A DNA stretch of 64,000 nt from BPJO01 sp037189665 (GTDB taxonomy: Bacteria > Planctomycetota > Phycisphaerae > Tepidisphaerales > Tepidisphaeraceae), in NCBI GenBank assembly GCA_037189665.1, contig JBBCIV010000038.1, positions 1 to 64,000 of the forward strand, read 5' to 3'. Below the pieces are notes generated by a model that worked only from the letters and a program-made list of their open reading frames with translations, did not search any database and was not told where the DNA came from. Below, piece after piece: positions 53,272 through 61,493 of this stretch (position 1 is the stretch's first letter; every line of letters starts with the position of its first letter). Position numbers and translations under genes: made by a program.

Positions 53272-54918
53272 TTACTTGGTCTCGAACGCGGTGTTGGTCA
53301 GCGCGTGATACGCTTCCATGCCGTGTTCGCCGATGTCGAGGCCCTCGGTTTCCTCGGCGGCACTGACGCGAATGCCCACGGCGACCTTGAGGATGCCGAA
53401 GACCGCCAGCGACAGCACGAATCCCGTAACGCAGATCACGACGGTGCCGATGAGCTGAGTAACGATGCCCGGCGAGCCATCGGGATACAGCTCCCTGATG
53501 GCGGCCGAGTCGCCGAAGATGCCGACGGCGAGCGTGCCGAAGATGCCGCACACGCCGTGGACGCTGATCGCGCCGACCGGATCATCGATGCGGAGCTTAT
53601 CGAAGAACAGCACCGCGAAGACGCACAGCGTGCCGGCGATCGCGCCAACCAGGATGGCGAACGGCGGCGAGATCACATCCGCGCCGGCGGTGATGCCGAC
53701 GAGCCCGGCGAGAATGCCGTTCAGCGTCATCGAAAGGTCAGGCTTGCCGAAGACGAGCCAACTGGTGGTCAGGCCCAGCACGCCGCCGGCACAGCCGGCG
53801 AGGCCGGTGGTCACGAACACGTAGCTGACGGCGGCCTCATCGGCGCTGAGCACCGAGCCGCCGTTGAAGCCGAACCAGCCGAGGAACAGGAGCAGGGCGC
53901 CGGCGGTCGCCAGCGGCATCGAGTGACCCGGGATCGGGCTCACCGAGCCGTCGGCCCTGAACTTGCCGACGCGCGGTCCAAGCAGGAGCACGCCAGCCAG
54001 CGCGGCAAAGCCACCAACGCCGTGAACCACGCTCGAACCGGCGAAGTCATGGAAGCCCATCTCGTTCAGCCAGCCGCCGCCCCATTTCCACGAGCCGGTG
54101 ATCGGATAGCAGAACGTGACGAAGATCGCCGCGAAGATCAGGAAGGGCAGGAGCCTCACACGTTCGGCGACCGCGCCGGACACGATCGTGACACAGGTGG
54201 CGGCGAACATCGCCTGGAAGATGAAGTCCGTGTAAGCCGTGTAGCTGCCGTCATAGTAGGCGGCGGTCTTGCCGGCCTCATCGACCGTAAACGGCGCGCC
54301 GAAGGCGAAGAAGTTCGTGATCGTCCAGTCGCCGGGATACATCGCGTTGAAGCCCCAGGCGAAGTAAGACAGCACGCCGATGCAGATGACGGCGACGTTT
54401 TTCGTGAGGATGTTCACGCAGTTCTTCGAGCGGCACAGGCCGGATTCGAGGCAGGCGAAGCCCAGGTGCATGAGGAATACCAGCGCAGCGCCGATCAGGA
54501 TCCAGATGTTGTTCGTGCGGTAAACCCCGGCGTCGATGAAGCTCAAATCGTTGGCCCTCAGATCGCCGGGCTTGCCCGAGGCAACGATGGAGACATCGCT
54601 CATCTTGCCGTCTTTATCGATGGACGCGGCGAAGAGGGTCGGGTTGGTTTCGACGAGCCCGCCGGGGAAGTTCTTCACGATCGTGCCTTCGACGACGGCC
54701 GACTTCGAGCCGTCCTCGCCAGCTTCGGCTTCGCCGATCGCGGTTTTGAGGGCCTCGGTGTCGTAGAACCACTCGACGGTCATCTCGCCCTTGGCGGTCG
54801 AGACGGGCTTGGGAGCTTCCTCTGCCGCCATCGCCGCTTTCGCGCCGATCAGGCAACAAAGACATGCCGCCAGCCCCGCGAGGAACCAAGGCCTGAAAAG
54901 AGATGATCGATTTTGCAT
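53272..54918 (-). CDS. amt: Ammonium transporter with extra N-terminal exported domain
   Basis: 548 residues from ATG 54918 (MQNRSSLFRPWFLAG); the frame extends to 55038 through a terminator and is cut. A signal peptide ends near AKAAMA. About 110 residues follow with no counterpart in typical Amt (MTVEWFYDTEALKTAIGEAE ... KDGKMSDVSIVASGKPG). Then the 11-span Amt core: TNNIWILIGAALVFLMHLGF, ACLESGLCRSKNCVN, FCYPITGSWKWGGGWLNEMG, FHDFAGSSVVHGVGGFAALA, and ISVHGVCGIFGTLAVGIFG. The extra domain would face the periplasm and might bind a ligand. Separated by a terminator from the second transporter. Confidence 0.92.
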   Translation of the reverse strand: MQNRSSLFRPWFLAGLAACLCCLIGAKAAMAAEEAPKPVSTAKGEMTVEWFYDTEALKTAIGEAEAGEDGSKSAVVEGTIVKNFPGGLVETNPTLFAASIDKDGKMSDVSIVASGKPGDLRANDLSFIDAGVYRTNNIWILIGAALVFLMHLGFACLESGLCRSKNCVNILTKNVAVICIGVLSYFAWGFNAMYPGDWTITNFFAFGAPFTVDEAGKTAAYYDGSYTAYTDFIFQAMFAATCVTIVSGAVAERVRLLPFLIFAAIFVTFCYPITGSWKWGGGWLNEMGFHDFAGSSVVHGVGGFAALAGVLLLGPRVGKFRADGSVSPIPGHSMPLATAGALLLFLGWFGFNGGSVLSADEAAVSYVFVTTGLAGCAGGVLGLTTSWLVFGKPDLSMTLNGILAGLVGITAGADVISPPFAILVGAIAGTLCVFAVLFFDKLRIDDPVGAISVHGVCGIFGTLAVGIFGDSAAIRELYPDGSPGIVTQLIGTVVICVTGFVLSLAVFGILKVAVGIRVSAAEETEGLDIGEHGMEAYHALTNTAFETK

Positions 54919-54987
54919 AGAGGTGTCCACCTGTGTGAGGGATTTAACGACGTACAACGGTCCCACCGCGGGGCGTATATCTTGCAG

Positions 54988-55024
54988 AAAAAGCCGGCCG
55001 TCTGGATTTCCCGGACGGCCGGCT
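54988..55024 (-). terminator. Terminator between the two ammonium transporter genes
   Basis: An 11-bp perfect stem (54992-55002 with 55014-55024), extendable by three pairs, which runs into five T when read on the minus strand. It implies the upstream transporter is mostly transcribed alone. Confidence 0.8.
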
Positions 55025-55082
55025 GGGCAATGCGGCACTAACGAGAACGCGTATTCTGACTTCGCGACAACCGAGCGCGGGA

Positions 55083-56537
55083 TTACGCGTCGATCGCCGA
55101 GAGGTTGTAGCCCGTTTCGCCGTGGAGGGCGACGTCGACGCCTTCCTCTTCGGTGCGTTCTTCCACGCGGAGGCCGATCGTCTTCTTGATGATCAGGGCG
55201 AGGACGAACGAGGCCACGAAGGCGAACACGGTCGCGATGATCAGGCCGATGAACTGCTTGCCGACCTGGTCGCCGCTGGCGAGGACCGGACGGACGGCGA
55301 AGGCGCCGACGAGGATGGCGCCGAGCGCGCCGCCGATGCCGTGGACGCCGAAGGCATCGAGCGAGTCATCGTACTTGAAGACCTTCTTGAGCTGGCAGCC
55401 GAAGTAGCACACCGCGCCGCCGATCAGGCCCAGGATGAGGGCGCCGAAGGGGGTGACGTGGCCGGCACACGGGGTGATCACGACCAGACCGCCGACCACG
55501 CCCGAGGCGAAGCCGAGGATGGTGGGCTTGCCGTCCTTGAGCCACTCGACGATCGTCCATGACAGGGCGGCAGCGCCGGCGCAGATCGTGGTGGTGGCCA
55601 AGGCGAGAACCGCGGTGCCGTCGGCGGCGAGGGCGGAGCCGGCGTTGAAGCCGTACCAGCCGAACCACAGCATGCCGGCGCCGACGAGGGTCAGGCCCAG
55701 CGAGTGCGGGGGCATCGGCTTCTTGAGGTAGCCGGTACGCGGGCCGACAACCAGGCACAACGCCAGACCCGAGACGCCGGCCAGCACGTGCACGACCGTA
55801 CCACCAGCGAAGTCAAGCGCGCCCAGCTGGAACAGGTAACCGTTCGCGTTCCAGACCATGTGGGCCATCGGGCAGTAGACGAAGATCGACCAGATCGAGA
55901 GGAACAACAGCAGCGGGCCGAAGCGGACGCGTTCTGCCACGGCGCCCACGATCAGGGCGGGGGTGATGATCGCGAACATGCCCTGGAACATGGCGAACAG
56001 GAGTTCCGGGATGCTGCCGGAGAGGCCTTCCCACGAACCGCCGGTCACCTCGCCGTCTACGACGGTCGGCGTGCCGAACTTGCGGAGGCCGGCGAGGCTC
56101 GGGTCGAACGACAGGAGGCTGGTCGTCGTGCCGTCCTCGGCCTTGCCGAGGGAGATGATGACGTTGCTCGACCCGTCTTCGTTTTCCGCCGGGGCGAAGG
56201 CGATCGCGTAGCCGACCAGCACCCAGATCACGCCGATCACGCCGGTGCAGATCATGACGTTGAGGAAGGTGTTGAGCACGCTCTTGGCACGGACCATGCC
56301 GCCGTAGAACAGCGCGAGGCCGGGCAGCATGAACAGCACCAGTGCAGCCGACGTGAGCATCCACGCCACATTGCCGCTGTCGAGCGTCGGGGCCTCTTCC
56401 GCGACCGCTTCGGCCGCAGGCGCGGTTGTCGGAGCTGCCTCCTGCGCCCATGCACCCGAGCTACAAGCGAACAACACTACGCCCAGCACCAGGGCTGGAA
56501 GCCAACACCGCCGAATCAGTTTCGATACATGTTCCAT
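55083..56537 (-). CDS. amt: Ammonium transporter
   Basis: 484 residues from ATG 56537 (MEHVSKLIRRCWLPALVLGV). Signal peptide ending at GAWA, then an Ala/Pro-rich stretch and the Amt core: NVAWMLTSAALVLFMLPGLA, LFYGGMVRAKSVLNTFLNVM, YCPMAHMVWNANGYLFQLGA, LDFAGGTVVHVLAGVSGLAL, and FGVHGIGGALGAILVGAFAV. The pore His and Phe positions appear conserved. No glnB/glnK gene lies beside either transporter. The long intergenic region upstream (to 57346) would hold its promoter. Confidence 0.94.
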   Translation of the reverse strand: MEHVSKLIRRCWLPALVLGVVLFACSSGAWAQEAAPTTAPAAEAVAEEAPTLDSGNVAWMLTSAALVLFMLPGLALFYGGMVRAKSVLNTFLNVMICTGVIGVIWVLVGYAIAFAPAENEDGSSNVIISLGKAEDGTTTSLLSFDPSLAGLRKFGTPTVVDGEVTGGSWEGLSGSIPELLFAMFQGMFAIITPALIVGAVAERVRFGPLLLFLSIWSIFVYCPMAHMVWNANGYLFQLGALDFAGGTVVHVLAGVSGLALCLVVGPRTGYLKKPMPPHSLGLTLVGAGMLWFGWYGFNAGSALAADGTAVLALATTTICAGAAALSWTIVEWLKDGKPTILGFASGVVGGLVVITPCAGHVTPFGALILGLIGGAVCYFGCQLKKVFKYDDSLDAFGVHGIGGALGAILVGAFAVRPVLASGDQVGKQFIGLIIATVFAFVASFVLALIIKKTIGLRVEERTEEEGVDVALHGETGYNLSAIDA

Positions 56538-56970
56538 ACGAGCATCCACCTGAATGAAGGATTGCCTGCGCCCGGGCCGAAAAGTGAGGTGTGGCCGCTG
56601 CGCAAACAGATCCAGTCGTCTGACGTGTCCAAGAAAGCGACTACGCTTTCTTCCCATTGACACAAACTGCTCAAATCGCCTCTCACAAACGCCATGCCAA
56701 TGTCCCGCAAATGTCCCCTCAACCCCGCTGTCCGCACGACTATCGGGCTTTTGACTTCATTATGAGGCTCCGGTGGATTTCTAATCGTCGGAACCCCTGC
56801 GCTAAACTTGGGCAGCTCGTCCGCTGGATTGTTTACGTGGTGCGCTAATCAGCAGCGGCCGATCGATGGCAGATGAACTCGGGGTTTTCTTATATCGAGA
56901 ATGGTCAAAATAAGAGGTTCAACGCGGATTCTGATAGCCTGCTCGACGCGATGATTTACCTGAAATCTTG

Positions 56971-57062
56971 TGGCTTATCATCTTTAAGTCGTTAATTGAT
57001 AATAATATATGGAAAAATTGGGTTCGTTTGGCCAAATTCCGTATCTGACGTGTGATAAGCCA
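56971..57062. repeat. Inverted-repeat-bounded element containing a dispersed motif
   Basis: TGGCTTATCA (56971-56980) and TGATAAGCCA (57053-57062) form a perfect 10-bp terminal inverted repeat around 72 bp. Inside, 57016-57033 carries AATTGGGTTCGTTTGGCC. The arrangement resembles a very small MITE or palindromic intergenic repeat. Confidence 0.5.
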
Positions 57063-57085
57063 TGCAGGGGAAGGAAAACGAAGTG

Positions 57086-57103
57086 AATTGGGTTCGTTCG
57101 GCC
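57086..57103. repeat. Second copy of the AATTGGGTTCG dispersed motif
   Basis: AATTGGGTTCGTTCGGCC matches 57016-57033 at 17 of 18 bases in the same orientation, 70 bp away. Confidence 0.6.
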
Positions 57104-57346
57104 GTTTATGCCGCGCGCTCCGTGGGCAGGGAGAAGGCAACAGCATGCGATTTTTAGCCCGATTATGTATTTGAGGCGCTTTGTGCCTCAAACTGGGGAT
57201 GGGTGTGTCCCTAGGTGATCAGAAATGAGGCAGTTTGCGAAGGATATGCGAACAAATTGCGAACATCAACTATAATGTGTCGCCGGAGCAGATGGGGTCG
57301 CAACGACGCCATGCCGGTTCAAAGCGCGACTGACCGTCGCGTTAAC

Positions 57347-58411
57347 CTATAACTCGCGCACTTTCGCGACGGCGGCGACGCGGGTTTCGACGTTGAGTTT
57401 GTCGAGCAGGCGTTCGACGTGTTTGTGGACGGTTCTCGGGCTGGTGCCCAGAATGCCGGCAATGTCGCCGTTGGTTTTGCCTTGGGCGATCCACTGCAGC
57501 ACTTCCGCCTCTCGCTTCGTAAGCCCCGCGGCAATCAGCGCGCCGGGTCGCACGGCAGCGGGATCGGGCTCGAGGACGAGGGTGTGCCGGCCGGGACGGG
57601 GCGAGCCGGCCCACCGCGCGATCAGCACGTTCGTGCCATTGTTGTAAGGCAGGCTGATGCGATTCACCGTCGGTCGTTCGTCGATGGGGCGCGAGAGGAG
57701 ATAGTTGAACCACCGCAGGATCGCCGGCGGCAATGTCCGGGGCGCATCGATCGACGGGATGAACTGCCTGAGTAATTCCTCGGCGCGCGTCGAGATCGAG
57801 AGAATATGGCCTGCGCCATTCAGAAGCAGGACGCCCAATCCCACGTGCTGCGCCGCTGCCGTCAGCGCGGCGCGCTCGTCTTCCAGTCGCGTCAGCAACT
57901 CCGCGTTCTGAAACGCCTGCGACAAGTGCCGTCCCAGCAGATCCAGCAACCCGCGTTCGGCGCTGGTGAACGTGCACGATCCGCGGTTGACGACCGCGCC
58001 AATCACGCTGCCGCCGGCGGACGAAACCGTCACCGCCATCTGCTTTCGCACGCGCATGAGCTGGTAGAGATCCGTATAGATGCCAAGCGACTCGAACTGG
58101 CGCTGGCCGACGAAATCGGTGATCTGCCTGGCGGAGGTATCGCCCGTCTTCAAGTAGTGCTGCACGATGGGGTGTTCGTGCAGGAACCGGCCCATGCGTT
58201 CCGATGCCTCTTCCGCCGGCATTGCCGGCACGTCGAGCACGCCAACGATACGCCTTCGGGCGGGGTTGACCTCGGTATAGGAGGTGATGTCCGAGTCGAT
58301 CACCATGCGCATCACGCGCATGACCTTCTCAGGAAATCCGTCGAGCGTGACGGGCTGATAGAGTTCGGCCAGGACGTCCGAGAGGGCTTTCGTTGTTTTG
58401 CGAAACCGCAT
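57347..58411 (-). CDS. LuxR-family transcriptional regulator with GAF-like sensor
   Basis: 354 residues from ATG 58411 (GGAAG 8 nt upstream). Residues 1-185 resemble a GAF-type sensor (FPEKVMRVMRMVIDSDITSY, SSAGGSVIGAVVNRGSCTFT, AERGLLDLLGRHLSQAFQNA). A PAS-like middle follows (VGLGVLLLNGAGHILSISTR). The C-terminal LuxR HTH is LTKREAEVLQWIAQGKTNGD, IAGILGTSPRTVHKHVERLL, DKLNVETR. It has no cognate kinase nearby. The target is unknown; the ammonium transporters downstream on the same strand are candidates by position only. Confidence 0.9.
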   Translation of the reverse strand: MRFRKTTKALSDVLAELYQPVTLDGFPEKVMRVMRMVIDSDITSYTEVNPARRRIVGVLDVPAMPAEEASERMGRFLHEHPIVQHYLKTGDTSARQITDFVGQRQFESLGIYTDLYQLMRVRKQMAVTVSSAGGSVIGAVVNRGSCTFTSAERGLLDLLGRHLSQAFQNAELLTRLEDERAALTAAAQHVGLGVLLLNGAGHILSISTRAEELLRQFIPSIDAPRTLPPAILRWFNYLLSRPIDERPTVNRISLPYNNGTNVLIARWAGSPRPGRHTLVLEPDPAAVRPGALIAAGLTKREAEVLQWIAQGKTNGDIAGILGTSPRTVHKHVERLLDKLNVETRVAAVAKVREL

Positions 58412-58529
58412 CAAGTGCACTTCCCAACGTCGAGCACACAAAAAACTATACCCTGCGGCAAGGTTAACCAGCGCTCGATCGGGGCGTCAAACGTTTATTT
58501 ATTGCGGGGGTAACGCGCAGCCGGGCTGT

Positions 58530-58628
58530 GCGGGGACGGAGTCGAGCGAAGACGCGAAGGGACGAAGGCTGACACGAAAGAAGAGGTGAAGGTGATCTCC
58601 TTCGTGGCCCTCTTCGTTTTTTCGTGAC
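58530..58628. repeat. Degenerate dispersed repeat with stem-loop
   Basis: The stretch contains the CGAAG-ACGCGAAGGGACGAAGG type of repeat, followed by a hairpin of GAAGAGG / CCTCTTC with GTTTTTT after it on the plus strand. It lies in the gap upstream of the LuxR gene. The hairpin could be a terminator for plus-strand reading, but no plus-strand gene precedes it. Confidence 0.35.
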
Positions 58629-58657
58629 GTCGTGTCTCTGGCGATCCGTCCGTTCGG

Positions 58658-59626
58658 TCAGGCCAGCCATTCGTCGGTTTCGCGATAAAGGATAACGTAA
58701 TCGCGAGGAAGTTCCGGGTATTCCCAGTGTCCGCCGTTGCGGGCGACGAGCTTTTTCTCGCCGGGGATGGCGTTGTAGACGCTGTATTGTCCCGGCGGGG
58801 GGACGGCGGGGTCGAAGCGGGCGCAGCCGACCAGCGTGGGCTGCTTCATGAACCGGGCTGCGGTGGCGGCATCGAAGTATTGGAGGACGGGCATGACGTC
58901 GTGCCCGCTGAGGTGCAATTTTCGCACGGCCTCGCCCGACCCCACGCACTGGCACTGGAGGCGCAGCGGATGGTTGCCAAAGCTCGGCACGTCGAGCATC
59001 ACCCGGCGGACGCGGCCGTCCCACGGCATCGCCAGCGCTCCGATCCCGCCGCCAAAGCTGCCGCCGGTGTAGTCGATGCGGTGGCGTAGATCGGGGAAGA
59101 GCTCTCCGGCGACCTTCACCGCCGCCCACAGGTCGGCGGCGTTGCCGAGGTGGACATAGGTATCGCGCGACTCGATGCCGGCGATCACGTGCTTGCCGCT
59201 CTCGTTGGCGGGCAGGTCAGGCTGGATGGAACGATGAAACCCGCGTTTACAAAGCTGGAGCCGGATGACGGGCTTGGCGTGCCCGCCCAGGTCCGGCACG
59301 GATCGTCCGCCGTACCCGTGGCCTACAACTTCGACGCGGTTCGGCGCGACTTTCGTCGGCTTGATCAGCCATCCGCCCAGCCGTACCGGCGGGGCTCCGT
59401 TGAGGCCCAGGGCGTCGAAATCGATCTCGACGACTTCGATGTCGTCACGCTTGGTCTCGATGGCCTGGCCAAGTTTTACGTTGATCGGCACATCGAGCGC
59501 CCGCGCAAACGCCGTCCGCCAAAAGGCTTCGAAATCCTTCGGCGGCTCGGGCGGGACGATTCTCAGCAACGCAGGTTCGTCGTACCCATAGGTGGGATCA
59601 AACGGCAGGGAATGTTCAAACAGCAT
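58658..59626 (-). CDS. Acetylxylan esterase-like alpha/beta hydrolase (AXE1 family)
   Basis: 322 residues from ATG 59626; the frame runs 40 codons further through repeat DNA and is cut. AXE1 features: YDEPALLRIVPPEPPKDFEA, VVGHGYGGRSVPDL, nucleophile Ser in IDYTGGSFGGGIGALAMPWD, LDVPSFGNHPLRLQC, Asp in LVGCARFDPAVPPPGQYSVY and His in LVARNGGHWEYPELP. No signal peptide, so it would act inside the cell on imported acetylated oligosaccharides. No ribosome site is evident. Confidence 0.85.
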   Translation of the reverse strand: MLFEHSLPFDPTYGYDEPALLRIVPPEPPKDFEAFWRTAFARALDVPINVKLGQAIETKRDDIEVVEIDFDALGLNGAPPVRLGGWLIKPTKVAPNRVEVVGHGYGGRSVPDLGGHAKPVIRLQLCKRGFHRSIQPDLPANESGKHVIAGIESRDTYVHLGNAADLWAAVKVAGELFPDLRHRIDYTGGSFGGGIGALAMPWDGRVRRVMLDVPSFGNHPLRLQCQCVGSGEAVRKLHLSGHDVMPVLQYFDAATAARFMKQPTLVGCARFDPAVPPPGQYSVYNAIPGEKKLVARNGGHWEYPELPRDYVILYRETDEWLA

Positions 59627-59820
59627 AATATTAGGGCCGCAAGTGTTGCGTGAGGGAGCATCGCGGTCAACCGTTGCGCGAAATCCTCTTCGTCGCATGC
59701 CTCTGGTTTCTCCCCCCATCGGGGGAGGTTGGGAGGGGGCGAGCACGTCAGAAACCCGTTACTTGTTCGGGCTGCGGCCATCGCTCGGCCTCCTCCGGAG
59801 GGGAGGAGTAAGGGCGGCAC
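59627..59820. other. Intergenic GC-rich hairpin repeats
   Basis: Between rimO and the AXE1-like gene. Holds a CCCCCATCGGGGG hairpin followed by a GGTTGGGAGGGGG run (about 59714-59740), and a second hairpin with CTCCTCCGGAGGGGAG near 59791-59808. These look like short dispersed intergenic repeats. No gene is seen. Confidence 0.45.
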
Positions 59821-61317
59821 TCAGCCCTTAATGACCGCCAGGGCGCGGCTTTTCTTCACCGGCACCTCGGCCACGAGGTCATAGGCTTTGTAGTCGGTGA
59901 GCTTTGCCGACACGATCTCGCCCGGGGCGTGCTTCTGCTTCGATGCCACGAAGACGACGCTGTCGATGTCCGGCGCTTGGCCCTGATGACGCGCCACGTA
60001 TACCCCGCCATCGGCGCGGCGGGACTTGGTCGATTCGTCGCGGTGGGCGCGTTCGATCATCACTTCGGCCGTATCGCCCATGCGGGCTTCGTTGCGGGCG
60101 AAGACGATGTCCTGCTGCGCCAGCATCAGCTCTTCGACGCGCTGCTGTTTCACTTCATCGGGCAACTGCCCGTCCATGCGGCCCATCGGCGTGCCCGGTT
60201 CGGGCGAGTAGGGGAAGACGCCCATGTGCTCGAACCCGTAGTCCTTCACGAACTGCACTAACTCTTCGTGCTCGGCCTCGGTCTCGGTCGGACTGCCGGC
60301 GATGAAGGTGGTGCGGATGGCGATGCCGGGCACCCACTTCTGCAGCTTGTCGAGCAGCGTGGTGATCTCCTTCCGCGTGACGCGACGCTTCATCAGCGTC
60401 AGCAGGCGGTCGCTGATGTGCTGCAGCGGCATGTCGATGTACTTCACGACGCGGGACGAGTCGGCGATCGTCTTGATCATGTCGTCGGTGAAACAGCTGG
60501 GATACGCGTACATCAGGCGAATCCAGGCGACGTCGCGCGGAGCCTGTTTGTCGAGTGTTTTCAGCAGTCCGGACAGGCCGGCGGCGTAGCCGATGTCGGT
60601 GCCGTAGCTGGTGGTGTCCTGTCCGATGAGGTTCAACTCCGCAGCCCCGTCCGCAGCCAGTTCGCGGGCTTCGGCGAGGATCTGCTCGAGCGGCTTGCTC
60701 CGCATGGGCCCGCGAATGCTCGGGATGGTGCAGAAGGAGCAGCCCTGGTTACAGCCTTCGCTCATTCGCAGGTAGGCGTAGTGGCGGGGGGTAAGCCGCA
60801 GTCTTGCGCGATCGTCTTCGAAGACCGCAAGCCGACTGCCCTTGGTCTGCTTTTCAGAAGCCGTTTCCAGGCCTTGGGCCCGGGCGAGTTCGTTGCTCAG
60901 GTCGTGATATTTGCCGAGGAAGTGCCCGTGGTCTTGCCTCGGATTCTCCTTGCCGCGCACGGCTTCAACGATGTGTTCGCGGTCGAAGACGCCGACGAGG
61001 CGATCGATGCCGGGGGCGGCGTCGAGGAGCTTGGTTTTGTGACGCTGGACGAGGCAGCCGGCGACGATGACGCGCTTGCAGTGGCCGGCCTCCTTCAAGG
61101 CGATTGCGTCGTTGATCTCGCGCATCGATTCTTCCTTCGATGCCTCGAGAAAGCCACAAGTGTTGATGACGATGGCGTCGGCCTGCTCGGCGTGAGGGGT
61201 GATCGCCAGCCCGTCTGCGGCAAGAAGCCCCAGCATGCGCTCGCTGTCCACGAGGTTTTTCGGACAGCCGAGGCTGACGAACGCGACCGACTCGATCTTC
61301 TTCGATTTAGATGCCAT
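59821..61317 (-). CDS. rimO: Ribosomal protein S12 methylthiotransferase RimO
   Basis: 498 residues. MTTase N-domain: VAFVSLGCPKNLVDSERMLG, INTCGFLEASKEESMREIND and VAGCLVQRH with the three cluster Cys. Radical-SAM motif: SEGCNQGCSFCTIPSIRGPM. TRAM domain at the C-terminus. The PKNLVDSE sequence separates RimO from MiaB. The enzyme methylthiolates an Asp of ribosomal protein S12 (uS12). About 55 residues longer than E. coli RimO; the extra lies around LETASEKQTKGSRLAVFEDD and near the C-terminus. Divergent from folC. Confidence 0.96.
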   Translation of the reverse strand: MASKSKKIESVAFVSLGCPKNLVDSERMLGLLAADGLAITPHAEQADAIVINTCGFLEASKEESMREINDAIALKEAGHCKRVIVAGCLVQRHKTKLLDAAPGIDRLVGVFDREHIVEAVRGKENPRQDHGHFLGKYHDLSNELARAQGLETASEKQTKGSRLAVFEDDRARLRLTPRHYAYLRMSEGCNQGCSFCTIPSIRGPMRSKPLEQILAEARELAADGAAELNLIGQDTTSYGTDIGYAAGLSGLLKTLDKQAPRDVAWIRLMYAYPSCFTDDMIKTIADSSRVVKYIDMPLQHISDRLLTLMKRRVTRKEITTLLDKLQKWVPGIAIRTTFIAGSPTETEAEHEELVQFVKDYGFEHMGVFPYSPEPGTPMGRMDGQLPDEVKQQRVEELMLAQQDIVFARNEARMGDTAEVMIERAHRDESTKSRRADGGVYVARHQGQAPDIDSVVFVASKQKHAPGEIVSAKLTDYKAYDLVAEVPVKKSRALAVIKG

Positions 61318-61493
61318 GACCCACGCTGCGATTAACAGCGTTCCTTAACAAAATGCAAACAATGATCCGGATGGCGATTATACCAGACCGCAATTTCCTA
61401 GTAGACCCTGTCGAAATCGCAAGTGGTTGTCAATTCGCTACTTGTGCGCAAAATTTGCAGCGTGGCGGATGGCCCGGTAACATACGTTCACAT

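Larger units (their letters stand above)
56538..57346. other. Intergenic region without a supported gene
   Basis: 809 bp between the ammonium transporter and LuxR genes. It is AT-richer than the rest of the window. It holds two copies of a dispersed motif and one perfect 10-bp inverted repeat (separate entries). The 90-codon minus frame at 56919-57191 is made mostly from these repeats and is not accepted as a gene. Promoters for the two flanking minus-strand genes must lie partly here, but no clear -35/-10 pair stands out. Confidence 0.6.

Noticed and set aside
53104..54906. 600-codon plus-strand frame beginning in the tRNA
   Set aside because: Opposite the ammonium transporter; Glu/Asp/Arg-rich mirror sequence with no domain.
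56919..57191. 90-codon minus-strand frame in the transporter/LuxR gap
   Set aside because: It is largely made of the dispersed AATTGGGTTCG repeat (RPNEPN, AKRTQF strings), so a repeat rather than a gene explains it.
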